11,040 nt of DNA from CAYMEK01 sp964389305 (GCA_964389305.1 CAYMEK010000094.1:1-11040), one strand, 5' to 3'. Positions 1 to 6,478 are shown, counted from the first letter of the stretch. Made by a program: numbers and translations. Notes: generated by a model from the letters alone, not told the origin.

Positions 1-69
1 GCCGGAAACGGACTCACCCTGGTCGTCCAGGACCCCCGTTTTCTGGAGCCTGAGGCGGCCGGGCCTTGA
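1..69 (+). CDS. 3' end of an unidentified gene (partial)
   Basis: Reading frame 1 is open from the window edge to a TGA at 67-69 and gives 22 residues ending FLEPEAAGP. The other two plus frames read less like protein, so this is the most plausible coding frame. Nothing can be said about function from so short a tail, and the start lies outside the window. A GC-rich imperfect inverted repeat (59-86) follows the stop, but it has no T-run, so it is not a convincing terminator. The piece could also be non-coding. Confidence 0.3.
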   Translation, partial: AGNGLTLVVQDPRFLEPEAAGP

Positions 70-94
70 GGTTCGGCGGGCCCCGGACGGAGTA

Positions 95-124
95 TTGACC
101 ATGTCGCTATCTTACTTTTACAGT
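95..124 (+). promoter_or_regulatory. Candidate sigma-70 promoter for the ribbon-helix-helix gene
   Basis: TTGACC at 95-100 (5 of 6 to the -35 consensus) and TACAGT at 119-124 (4 of 6 to the -10 consensus) are separated by 18 bp. They lie about 29 bp upstream of the small gene starting at 153, in a locally AT-richer patch between GC-rich sequences. The prediction is by eye only. Confidence 0.38.
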
Positions 125-126
125 AA
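112..126. promoter_or_regulatory. Inverted repeat over the -10 region, possible operator
   Basis: TTACT (112-116) and AGTAA (122-126) are perfect inverted copies around a 5-bp centre, and they cover the candidate -10 hexamer. Ribbon-helix-helix proteins usually bind short symmetric sites and often repress their own promoter, so an operator for the next gene is a reasonable inference. A 5-bp arm can arise by chance. Confidence 0.25.
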
Positions 127-152
127 CAGCCAGAAATCCCGAGGAGCGAAGT

Positions 153-320
153 ATGAACAAGATTCATTTACGCGTGGACGTTCGCGTACCTCAGGACATA
201 TACGATTTTCTTGAAGAGCAATCGAGTCTCAAGAAACTGAGCTTCGAAGGATTGATCCTGCTGTACATCCGCGAGCGTATGGAAGCAGAGCGAAGAAGCG
301 CCACCGGCGGCCTGGATTGA
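153..320 (+). CDS. Small ribbon-helix-helix-like protein (putative DNA-binding regulator)
   Basis: This is a 55-residue protein with a well placed ribosome site: GAGGAG at 141-146, six bases before the ATG. Residues 4-13 (IHLRVDVRVP) alternate hydrophobic and polar residues like the DNA-contacting beta strand of the Arc/CopG/MetJ fold. Two predicted helices follow, about 14-25 (QDIYDFLEEQSS) and 30-47 (SFEGLILLYIRERMEAER), with the Ser cap typical between them. Members of that fold are dimeric repressors or antitoxins. By hand count 84 of 168 bases are G or C, lower than the surrounding genes look. No toxin gene follows: the next gene downstream is the exporter on the other strand, whose stop lies 10 bases away. 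The coding call is fairly firm; the fold is inferred from residue pattern, and the target is unknown. Confidence 0.68.
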   Translation: MNKIHLRVDVRVPQDIYDFLEEQSSLKKLSFEGLILLYIRERMEAERRSATGGLD

Positions 321-329
321 TCCGCATCA

Positions 330-2456
330 TCAGCCGCCTCCCTCGTCGACCATAACCGTTTCCCGGTCCAGGTACTGCATCTGGTAGAGGTTGTAGTACA
401 TGCCCCGCCGGCGGATCAACTCCTCGTGAGTCCCGGATTCGAACAACCGTCCCTTGTGCAGAACGATGATGCGATCGGCGTTTCGTATGGTGGAGAGACG
501 GTGGGCGATGACCAGCGAAGTCCTTCCCCGCAGCAGCTTGCCGAGCGCTTCCTGGATAAGCTTTTCGGTTTCCGTGTCGATATTCCCCGTTGCTTCATCC
601 AGCACCAAAACGTCCGGATTGTGAGCCAGCACCCGGGCGAAGGACAGGAGCTGGCGCTGACCCATGGACAGGTTGCCGCCCCGCTCGTGGAGCTTCGTGT
701 TCAGTCCGTCGGGAAAGGCGCTTATGAACGTATCGGCCTTGACGGTCCTGATCGCCCGCTCGATGTTCTCCACAGGCAGTTTGCTGCCCAGACGGATGTT
801 GTCCTCGATCGTGTCGGAGAACAGAAACACGTCCTGAAGCACCGACTGGACCCGCCGCCGCAGCTCGTCGGTGGGTATCCGGCGAATGTCCACGCCGTCC
901 AGGCGAATCGAGCCTTCCTGGACGTCCCACAATCGGGTCAGCAGGGAGGTGATGGTGGTCTTTCCCGCCCCCGTATAGCCGACGATGGCCACGGTCTCCC
1001 CCGGCGCCACCTTGAAGGAAAGATCTTTGAGCACGACCTCTCCCTCTTTGTACCAGAAGGTGACCCGTTCGAACTCGATCGAGCCCCGCACTTCGTCCAG
1101 GTACACGGGCTCGGCGGGCTGCTCCACCACATCGTCTGAGTCCAGGAGGTCGAACACCCTTTCCCCGCCGGCCATGGCAGACTGCAGGATGTTGTATTTC
1201 TCCGAAAGGTCCATGACCGGCTGATAGAACATCCGGATCAGGTTGAGAAAAGCGATCAGGATGCCCAGGGATACCACGTCCTTGAGAAGAAAGGAAGCGC
1301 CGAAGTAGACGATCACGGCCATAGAAACGGTGGCCAGCAGGTCGACGATGGGTCTGAACACGGCGAACACGTACATCTCCCCCAGGCTGGCTTTGAGCAG
1401 CTCGTTGTTTCTCTCGCCGAACTCCCGTCGGCTGCGTTTCTCCTGCACGAAGAGCTGCACGATGCGCATCCCGGAGATGTGCTCGGAGACGAAGGCCGTG
1501 AGCCGGGAGACCGAACGGCGGACGCCGCGAAAGGCATCCCGGGCCCGCCTGCGAAATACTATTGTGATCACGAACACCGGAGGCAGGGTGAGCAGGGCCA
1601 CCAGACCGAGCCGCGGGCTGAGCAAAAACAGCGCCACCATCACCCCGATCATCATGCTGAAGTCTTTGAGAAGCGCGGCCAGCACCTCGGTGAACAGCTC
1701 GTTTATGGTCTCCACGTCGTTGGTTATCCGCGACACCAGCCGTCCCACCGGGTTCTTGTCGATGAACCTGAGAGACAGTCTCAAGGTGTGGTCGAATAGC
1801 TGGGTCCGCATGTCCTTCATGATCATCTGGCCCACGTAAGCCTGCATATACACCTGCAAAAAGGTGAAGATGAACACCCCCACCAGGGCGGCCAGCAGGA
1901 TACGCACCAGCGCTTCGATCCCCTGCAGGTCCTCTCCGCGCACTGCGCGGATCTCCTGCTTCGACAGGGAGCCCAGGTCTTTCTCCGAGACCGCGGCGAT
2001 ATCCTTGCCGGTCACGAACAACTCCGGGTGCCCCTGGATCACCTTCAGAGCGTCGGGCTTCTGCCGGTAGCCTTGCACGACGAAGAAGTTCTCCGCCAGC
2101 AGCGTGCCCTGCTCCCGCAGGGCCCGTTTCTCCCCGGCGCTCAGATGAATCAGCTTCGAGGAGGGGAGGAAGTAAATTCCCTGGGCCAGGTGCCTGCTGT
2201 CCACCGGCTCCAGCGCGTCGCGGATCTCCGTATCCAGCTTGTCGAAACGCAGGCCCCGGTAATAAGGCAGAATGTAGTTGTCCGTCGCCCGCTGCAGCAG
2301 CACGGGAATCAGCAGCTCTCCGGTCGTCCCCAGGGCGAGAGCCGCGACGGAAAGGAGAAATACCAGCAGATACGGCTTGAGATAGCGGAGCAGCCGCCGC
2401 ATCAGGTCGGCGTCGTAGCTCTTGAGTATATCTTCCTGATCGAAGTATTCGCTCAT
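330..2456 (-). CDS. ABC exporter half-transporter, catalytic subunit with outer-face insertion
   Basis: This is a 708-residue fused permease-ATPase of the ABCB/MsbA-like exporter type. Predicted membrane segments lie near residues 29-52, 184-206, 260-280, 282-302, 366-390 and 394-414. The ATPase domain follows from about 458: A-loop Tyr469, Walker A GYTGAGKT (493-500), Q-loop Gln541, signature LSMGQ (596-600), Walker B VLVLDE (616-621) with catalytic Glu621, and H-loop His652. The signature departs from LSGGQ while Walker B is intact, as in the TM288-like half of heterodimeric exporters. At 708 residues it is about 110-130 longer than a usual half-transporter. The excess is a hydrophilic stretch (about 58-182) between the first two membrane segments, which by family topology is outside the cytoplasm. 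Its ATG overlaps the stop of the partner gene as ATGA (2453-2456), implying coupled translation and a 1:1 complex. Exporter class is firm; substrate (lipid, peptide or drug) is unknown. Confidence 0.95.
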   Translation of the reverse strand: MSEYFDQEDILKSYDADLMRRLLRYLKPYLLVFLLSVAALALGTTGELLIPVLLQRATDNYILPYYRGLRFDKLDTEIRDALEPVDSRHLAQGIYFLPSSKLIHLSAGEKRALREQGTLLAENFFVVQGYRQKPDALKVIQGHPELFVTGKDIAAVSEKDLGSLSKQEIRAVRGEDLQGIEALVRILLAALVGVFIFTFLQVYMQAYVGQMIMKDMRTQLFDHTLRLSLRFIDKNPVGRLVSRITNDVETINELFTEVLAALLKDFSMMIGVMVALFLLSPRLGLVALLTLPPVFVITIVFRRRARDAFRGVRRSVSRLTAFVSEHISGMRIVQLFVQEKRSRREFGERNNELLKASLGEMYVFAVFRPIVDLLATVSMAVIVYFGASFLLKDVVSLGILIAFLNLIRMFYQPVMDLSEKYNILQSAMAGGERVFDLLDSDDVVEQPAEPVYLDEVRGSIEFERVTFWYKEGEVVLKDLSFKVAPGETVAIVGYTGAGKTTITSLLTRLWDVQEGSIRLDGVDIRRIPTDELRRRVQSVLQDVFLFSDTIEDNIRLGSKLPVENIERAIRTVKADTFISAFPDGLNTKLHERGGNLSMGQRQLLSFARVLAHNPDVLVLDEATGNIDTETEKLIQEALGKLLRGRTSLVIAHRLSTIRNADRIIVLHKGRLFESGTHEELIRRRGMYYNLYQMQYLDRETVMVDEGGG

Positions 2457-4207
2457 CCCGGCTTCCCGAAGCTCTCCTCCAGCTGCTGGAGGCGGTAGAT
2501 GTCGGCGTAGAAACCCGGCTGCTTCAGCAGCTTCTCGTGACTGCCTTGCTGGGTTATCCGCCCCTGGTCGAGCACGATGATCCGGTTGGCGGTCTTCAGG
2601 GTGGAAATCCTGTGGGAGATCAGGATCATGGTCCTGCCTTCGAGAAAGGGCAGAAGGTCCCTGAGGATCGCGTCTTCGGTTTCCGTGTCAACCGAGGACA
2701 GGGAGTCATCGAAAATGTAGATCGAGGCGCTGCTGGCCAACGTCCTGGAGATCGCCACCCGTTGTTTCTGACCTCCAGAGAGGGTGATGCCCCGCTCTCC
2801 CACAACGGTATTCCACCCGGTGGGGAAGTTGTTGAAGTCCCGCTCGATCGTGGAAATGGCCGAAACTCTGCCGATCAGGCCGTCGTCGCTGTTGTTGGTG
2901 CCGAAAGCGATGTTGTCGCGGATGCTGGCGGAGAACAGGAAGGTTTCCTGGGGAACGGTGCTGATACCCTGCCGCAGGATCGCCAGATCGTAGGACCGTA
3001 CGTCCTCCCCGTCCACGAAGACCGTGCCCGGCGGCGGATCCAGGATGCGGGGCAGCAGCTGCACCAGGGTGCTTTTTCCGGAACCGGTCTTGCCCAGGAT
3101 CCCGAGGACGCTTCCCACCGGTATTTCCAGGTCGATTCCCGAGAGCACCTCTTTCTCTGTACCCGGATAGGTGTAGCTGAGGTTCCTGATGTCGATCCGG
3201 CCCCGCAGCGCTTTTCGGATCGCCCGGTCTGCAGGCGGGCTGGTGATATCGGGCTCCTCTTCCAGTATCCGGTTGATGCGGCCCAGGGATGCGCCGGCTC
3301 GCTGGATCATGTTGATGGTGAACCCCGCCCCCAGCATCGGCCAGATGAGCATCTGCAGATAGGCGAAGAAAGCGGTAAACTGGCCCGGCGAGAGGGTACC
3401 CTCGATCACGGCCCGGCCGCCCAGAAGGATGAGGATCAACGAAGTGATCCCGGCCAGGAAGCCGACAGCGGGGAAGAGAACCCCCCAGGTACGGACCAGG
3501 GTCAGGTTGCGGTCCGAATAGCTCGTGTTCCTGCCCGTGAAGCGCCGGACGAAGGCCGACTCCTGGACGAAGGTTTTCAAAACCCGGATCCCGGTGATGG
3601 ATTCCTGGGCCATGTCGCTCAGCTCGGAAAACCCCTCCTGGACCCGCCTGAACTGCTCGCCGATCAGCCGGCCGAACAGAATGACTCCGATGGTGATGAC
3701 CGGCAGGGGGGATATGCACAGCAGGGTAAGACGGGCGTTTTCGCTCAGCATGATGGCCAGGATGGCTATGGTCATGAAAAAACCGTCGATAAAGGTGACC
3801 AGGGCCATGCCCGTGGCCTGGCGGATAGCGTGCATGTCGTTGGTCATTCTGGCCATCAGGTCGCCGGTCTTCATCCTGCCGTAGAAGGTCGAGGACAGCG
3901 ACTGCAGGTGGCCGAACAGCCGTTCCCGCAGCTCAGCTTCGATGCGCCGCGAGGTACCGTGAAGAAAGAAGCGCCAGAAAAAGCGGCCCACGGCGATCAG
4001 GACGGCGATTCCTACCATCGTAAGGGCGATCGGCAGCACCTGGCCGAGCGCGAAGCTGCCGGAGGAGATCGTATCGATGGCCCGGCGAATGAGCTGCGGG
4101 AGGTAAAGCTGCCCCCCGTTGGTGAGCAGCAGGAATAAGAGCCCGGCCACGTACTGGGGGCCATTTTTTCTGATGTAGGGAACTAGGGTGCGGAACTCCT
4201 TGAGCAC
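2453..4207 (-). CDS. ABC exporter half-transporter, degenerate-site subunit
   Basis: This 584-residue protein has six membrane segments (about 18-38, 58-80, 135-155, 160-180, 240-265, 275-300) and then an ATPase domain. The domain shows Tyr347 (A-loop), Walker A GKTGSGKST (372-380), Gln420 (Q-loop), canonical LSGGQ (476-480), Walker B IYIFD (496-500) and His532. The residue after Walker B is Asp501 where hydrolysing subunits have Glu. Together with the altered signature in the partner, this predicts one weak and one fully active ATP site, as known for TM287/288-type heterodimers. The start is GTG: an in-frame TAA lies four codons upstream, and GTG is the first start codon after it. No Shine-Dalgarno sequence precedes it. 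It is the first gene of the pair and overlaps the second by four bases. Confidence 0.95.
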   Translation of the reverse strand: MLKEFRTLVPYIRKNGPQYVAGLLFLLLTNGGQLYLPQLIRRAIDTISSGSFALGQVLPIALTMVGIAVLIAVGRFFWRFFLHGTSRRIEAELRERLFGHLQSLSSTFYGRMKTGDLMARMTNDMHAIRQATGMALVTFIDGFFMTIAILAIMLSENARLTLLCISPLPVITIGVILFGRLIGEQFRRVQEGFSELSDMAQESITGIRVLKTFVQESAFVRRFTGRNTSYSDRNLTLVRTWGVLFPAVGFLAGITSLILILLGGRAVIEGTLSPGQFTAFFAYLQMLIWPMLGAGFTINMIQRAGASLGRINRILEEEPDITSPPADRAIRKALRGRIDIRNLSYTYPGTEKEVLSGIDLEIPVGSVLGILGKTGSGKSTLVQLLPRILDPPPGTVFVDGEDVRSYDLAILRQGISTVPQETFLFSASIRDNIAFGTNNSDDGLIGRVSAISTIERDFNNFPTGWNTVVGERGITLSGGQKQRVAISRTLASSASIYIFDDSLSSVDTETEDAILRDLLPFLEGRTMILISHRISTLKTANRIIVLDQGRITQQGSHEKLLKQPGFYADIYRLQQLEESFGKPG

Positions 4208-4215
4208 CCGTTTAA

Positions 4216-4242
4216 ATTACATAGAAATCAGGATTTAATCAA
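4216..4242 (-). promoter_or_regulatory. Candidate promoter of the ABC exporter pair
   Basis: On the minus strand TTGATT (4242-4237) and TGTAAT (4221-4216, 5 of 6 to the -10 consensus) are 15 bp apart, which is a short spacer. They sit in an AT-rich patch: by count only 8 of the 40 bases at 4211-4250 are G or C, unlike the GC-rich surroundings. Transcription starting about seven bases past the -10 would begin near 4209, almost on the GTG start at 4207, which would explain why that gene lacks a ribosome site. Confidence 0.4.
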
Positions 4243-4263
4243 AAGCTTTTAGCGGCGAAGCTT
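4243..4263 (-). terminator. Weak candidate terminator after the exported-protein cluster
   Basis: Two AAGCTT copies (4258-4263 and 4243-4248), each self-complementary, can pair as a 6-bp stem with a 9-base loop just after the lipoprotein stop. TT and then GATT follow on the minus strand. The stem is short and AT-rich and the T-tract is poor, so this may do no more than bound the promoter patch. Confidence 0.2.
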
Positions 4264-4679
4264 CAATCCACGATCTTGGACTCGTCGAGACTCAAAGCTT
4301 CCAGGTACCAGTAGACCCCGGAGCGGGCAAAATAGAACTCCACGGACTTCGGACCTTCGAACTCGTCCGGGCCGTCCACCGTTCCCTCCAATGGATTTCC
4401 CAGCCGGGAGTCCAGGGTCACGGTGTAGGTCCCGCCGTCCGGAAAGGACAGGGGAAACCAGGCGTCCCAGGTGTAGGTCGTGTCGCTGTTCTTGATTATC
4501 CCGTAGTCCTCGGTCTCCTCTTCCAGGAAGTTCTGATACAGGTACTGCCGGCAGTGGTTCAGGTCGTGCTCGAACAGCTCGACCCGCTCCTTCTTGGAGG
4601 TGCCGAACGGGGCGCAGGCGGAGAAGAGAAAGGCCAGCGCCGGGAGGAGGGCCAGCAGCCTCATACGCTTGCTCCTCAT
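4263..4679 (-). CDS. Putative lipoprotein, paralogue of the upstream gapped gene
   Basis: This 138-residue protein starts with a basic segment (MRSKRMR), a hydrophobic core and LFSAC with Cys22. Phe at -3 makes it a relaxed lipobox of the kind seen in spirochaetes, so lipid anchoring is likely but not certain. The mature part is acidic and rich in Tyr, Trp and Phe, with predicted beta strands, including TYTVTLDSRLGN (84-95). I recognise no named family. Its last 27 residues (112-138) align without gaps to the last 27 of the gene upstream, sharing Phe, Gly, WY, two Leu, LD and Val. Start choice is ambiguous: GGAGG is only three bases before the ATG at 4679, while Met6 (4664) has AGGAG seven bases before it, and both leave a usable signal. 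The neighbour upstream ends 16 bases away, so the two are probably co-transcribed. Confidence 0.75.
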   Translation of the reverse strand: MRSKRMRLLALLPALAFLFSACAPFGTSKKERVELFEHDLNHCRQYLYQNFLEEETEDYGIIKNSDTTYTWDAWFPLSFPDGGTYTVTLDSRLGNPLEGTVDGPDEFEGPKSVEFYFARSGVYWYLEALSLDESKIVD

Positions 4680-4695
4680 ATTCCTCCGGTTGACC

Positions 4696-4920
4696 TCATT
4701 CCACCACCGTGTTGCCGTCCAGGACGAGCTTGAGGATGTACCAATCGTCTCCGTCCTTGGTCATGGTGAAGGCGATGGCNNNNNNNNNNNNNNNNNNNNN
4801 NNNNNNNNNNNNNNNNNNNNNNNNNNNNNNNNNNNNNNNNNNNNNNNNNNNNNNNNNNNNNNNNNNNNNNNNNNNNNNNGCGATCAGGACTGCGGCCGCC
4901 CAAATCGCCTTGATCTTCAT
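4696..4920 (-). CDS. Small exported protein interrupted by an assembly gap
   Basis: Both ends of this gene are visible but the middle is 100 N. The N-terminal piece reads MKIKAIWAAAVLI, the beginning of a signal peptide. Its ATG (4920) has AGAGG five bases upstream and GGAGG a little further up. An ATG at 4950 in the same frame overlaps the stop of the previous gene but has no ribosome site and would put ten polar residues before the signal, so 4920 is preferred. The C-terminal piece is 27 residues containing DDWYILKLVLDG and ending VVE. It matches the C-terminus of the next gene position by position (8 of 27 identical, most others similar), so the two are tandem paralogues. If lengths match, about 98 residues (roughly 294 bases) are missing, so the N run is probably shorter than the true gap. 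That both pieces belong to one gene is an inference; function is unknown. Confidence 0.6.
   Translation of the reverse strand: MKIKAIWAAAVLIXXXXXXXXXXXXXXXXXXXXXXXXXXXXXXXXXXAIAFTMTKDGDDWYILKLVLDGNTVVE
4780..4879. other. Assembly gap of exactly 100 N
   Basis: The run of N is exactly 100 bases, a common placeholder for a scaffold gap of unknown size. Distances, frame and gene content across it are therefore not reliable. Confidence 0.95.
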
Positions 4921-4925
4921 TGCTT

Positions 4926-4930
4926 CCTCT
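4926..4930 (-). promoter_or_regulatory. Ribosome binding site deciding the start at 4920
   Basis: AGAGG on the minus strand lies five bases before the ATG at 4920, with GGAGG (4938-4934) just upstream. The alternative ATG at 4950 has nothing comparable, which favours the shorter reading with an intact signal peptide. Confidence 0.6.
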
Positions 4931-4946
4931 CTTCCTCCGGGCTGAC

Positions 4947-5975
4947 TCATATGTCGATGTCCACCAGGTGGGGTACGATCGCGTCCTCGAAACCGTCCAG
5001 GAAATCCCGGAACCTCTCGCGGTACTGCCGGTACAGCGGATCCGCCGGATCGGTGATATATCGCGCCTTCATGAACAGGTACAGGCGGCCGCCCACGTAG
5101 CGGCGCAGCGAAAGGGCCGCCAGGGAGTAGAAACGAAGGTTTATGTACAGATTCGCTCTCTTCTCGGCCAGAGGCGAGATCACCTCCCGCCGGAACTTGC
5201 CGGCCGCCTCGTCGCCCTCCCTGCCCTGGATCTCGGCGAGTATGTCCCTTTCATCCGCCAGCCTCTGGTCATACTCCCGGAACAGGGCGAAGTACTCGTT
5301 CACGTTGTCTATGTAGTAGTCCAGGCGGTCCTGGATTCGCTCCATGGCCAGCAGCGGATCTTCCAGCATGCTCCCCAGCTTCTCTTCGTTCCAGCTCCGG
5401 TAGTCGATCTGGTCCCTGTGTACGACGAACTTCTCCCCGGGCGGCTGCCCGGGGCGCACCTCCACCCCCTCCTCGGCTTCGAGCTGTACGGCCCGGCCTT
5501 CCGCCTCCACCTCCACCCGGCCGGAGTCCACCACCACCAGGGCCGAGCCGTCGGCGCCGGCGAACACGGTGAACTCCGTTCCCCGCACCGCCGCGACGCA
5601 GCTTCCGGTCTGGATCAGCGGCTCCCTGCCGGTGATGCGGTCGTAGCGGAACCTGATCGAGCCGAGCACCAGGGAGAATACCCCGGTGGCTTCGCCGCTC
5701 TGTTCCTTCTCCTGAAGCGTGAACACGGTGTCGGGATTGATCTTCAGCGTCAGGCCCGCCTGGTTCAGCTCGACGAAGCCGTCGAAACCCGTGGTCACCG
5801 TGTCGCCGGTGTCGTAGGCGTCGCCGATGTACACCTCCTCGACTCCTCCTCCCCGGTACTTGACGGTGGCCTCACCTTCCGAGTACACGACGTCGCTCGG
5901 TGCGGCGGAGGCGCCGGCCAGGAGACAAAGCGAGAGCCCGAGAACGAGCAGCGTTTCCTTCATGCCGACCTTCAT
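4947..5975 (-). CDS. Secreted FecR-domain protein with helical C-terminal region
   Basis: This 342-residue protein has a signal peptide (1 to about 24, cleavage near GASA|A) and no lipobox or later membrane segment, so it should be periplasmic or otherwise secreted. Residues about 30-180 form a beta-rich FecR domain: GDAYDTGDTVTTGFDG (51-66), a strand with LTLKINPDT (75-83), GSIRFR (105-110) and the hallmark VAAVRGTEF (127-135). Residues about 188-342 are charged and helical, with coiled-coil-like character near 205-250, and match no family I know. FecR of iron uptake is a membrane-spanning anti-sigma regulator; this protein lacks that anchor and any sigma-factor neighbour, so the domain is more likely structural or ligand-binding. 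It starts one base after the preceding lipoprotein stop. Met5 (5963) has AAGG five bases upstream and is an alternative start that also keeps a signal. Confidence 0.85.
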   Translation of the reverse strand: MKVGMKETLLVLGLSLCLLAGASAAPSDVVYSEGEATVKYRGGGVEEVYIGDAYDTGDTVTTGFDGFVELNQAGLTLKINPDTVFTLQEKEQSGEATGVFSLVLGSIRFRYDRITGREPLIQTGSCVAAVRGTEFTVFAGADGSALVVVDSGRVEVEAEGRAVQLEAEEGVEVRPGQPPGEKFVVHRDQIDYRSWNEEKLGSMLEDPLLAMERIQDRLDYYIDNVNEYFALFREYDQRLADERDILAEIQGREGDEAAGKFRREVISPLAEKRANLYINLRFYSLAALSLRRYVGGRLYLFMKARYITDPADPLYRQYRERFRDFLDGFEDAIVPHLVDIDI

Positions 5976-5976
5976 G

Positions 5977-6426
5977 TCAAAACGGTCCTTTGAAGCCGTG
6001 GATGGTCCGTTTGGCGCCCGCGCCGGTAACCAGCAGGAGGATCCTCCCTCCCGCAGCGGTTTTCAGCTCCAGCAGCCGGGTCCTTTTCTTCAGATACCTG
6101 TCGAAGAACGTTCTCACCTCCATGGAATCGTAGAACTGCCTGTAGCTGTCGTCGGTGATTCTGGCGCCCCTCTCCAGGACCGGCTCCTCGACCCTGAATC
6201 CCGCCTCGGCGATGGTGCTCCAGAAGGTCCGCACATCCTGCTCGAGAAGGATTATCTCCTGATCCAGTAAAAAGGGAAGCTCGCTCATCCCGGCCAGCTT
6301 CTCCGCCTGTCCCGAGTTGATCAACGCGGCGATCCGCTCGACGGTTCCCCGATCCCGCGAGCGCTGGATCGAGGCGCAGGAAGCCAGGGCCAGGGCGGCA
6401 AGCAGCAGAAAGATCGATTTTCTCAT
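5977..6426 (-). CDS. Putative lipoprotein of unknown function
   Basis: This 149-residue protein begins MRKSIF with a hydrophobic core and a canonical lipobox LASC (Cys17), so it should be lipid-anchored in the envelope. The mature part opens with helical sequence (TVERIAALINSGQAEKLAGM, 28-47), a second helix around 54-75 and a strand-rich end (RILLLVTG, 128-135). That order is reminiscent of small NTF2-like alpha+beta folds, but I cannot assign a family. Two ERG/DRG-type basic turns and the patch YLKKRTR (111-117) stand out. The ribosome site is weak: nothing better than GGGTG about nine bases upstream. It heads a tight group: the FecR-domain gene begins one base after its TGA, suggesting translational coupling and a shared envelope role. 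Confidence 0.78.
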   Translation of the reverse strand: MRKSIFLLLAALALASCASIQRSRDRGTVERIAALINSGQAEKLAGMSELPFLLDQEIILLEQDVRTFWSTIAEAGFRVEEPVLERGARITDDSYRQFYDSMEVRTFFDRYLKKRTRLLELKTAAGGRILLLVTGAGAKRTIHGFKGPF

Positions 6427-6450
6427 CTCGTGAACACCCGCCTGTACTCA

Positions 6451-6478
6451 AATGTAGCTCGAAACTGCAAAAAAACAA
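6451..6478 (-). promoter_or_regulatory. Candidate promoter for the exported-protein cluster
   Basis: On the minus strand TTGTTT (6478-6473) and TACATT (6456-6451, 4 of 6 to the -10 consensus) are 16 bp apart, in the 58-base space between the reductase and the first lipoprotein gene. The -35 match is poor (3 of 6) and overlaps a T-run that might instead belong to a terminator. Confidence 0.28.

Noticed and set aside
59..86. GC-rich inverted repeat after the first partial gene as a terminator
   Set aside because: The stem is bulged and no T-tract follows.
153..320. Toxin-antitoxin module, with the ribbon-helix-helix protein as antitoxin
   Set aside because: No small toxin gene follows on the same strand, and the visible tail upstream is too short to identify; the idea stays open only if the gene left of the window proves to be a toxin.
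306..338. GGCGGC/GCCGCC inverted repeat between the convergent ribbon-helix-helix and exporter genes, as a shared terminator
   Set aside because: The stem is 6 bp with a 21-base loop, lies partly inside both genes and has no T-run on either side.
2537..4138. A 533-codon open frame on the plus strand, antisense to the exporter subunit
   Set aside because: It lies wholly inside a strongly supported ABC gene, has low-complexity charged composition and shows no family motif; long antisense frames are expected in GC-rich coding DNA.
4780..4879. Reading the gapped gene as an exact 75-residue protein across the N run
   Set aside because: The N run has a conventional placeholder length, so the kept frame is a coincidence and the real length is unknown.
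4920..5993. A 357-codon plus-strand frame opposite the FecR-domain gene
   Set aside because: It is a shadow of a gene with a clear signal peptide and FecR hallmark; its translation has no recognisable domain and its start lies next to the assembly gap.
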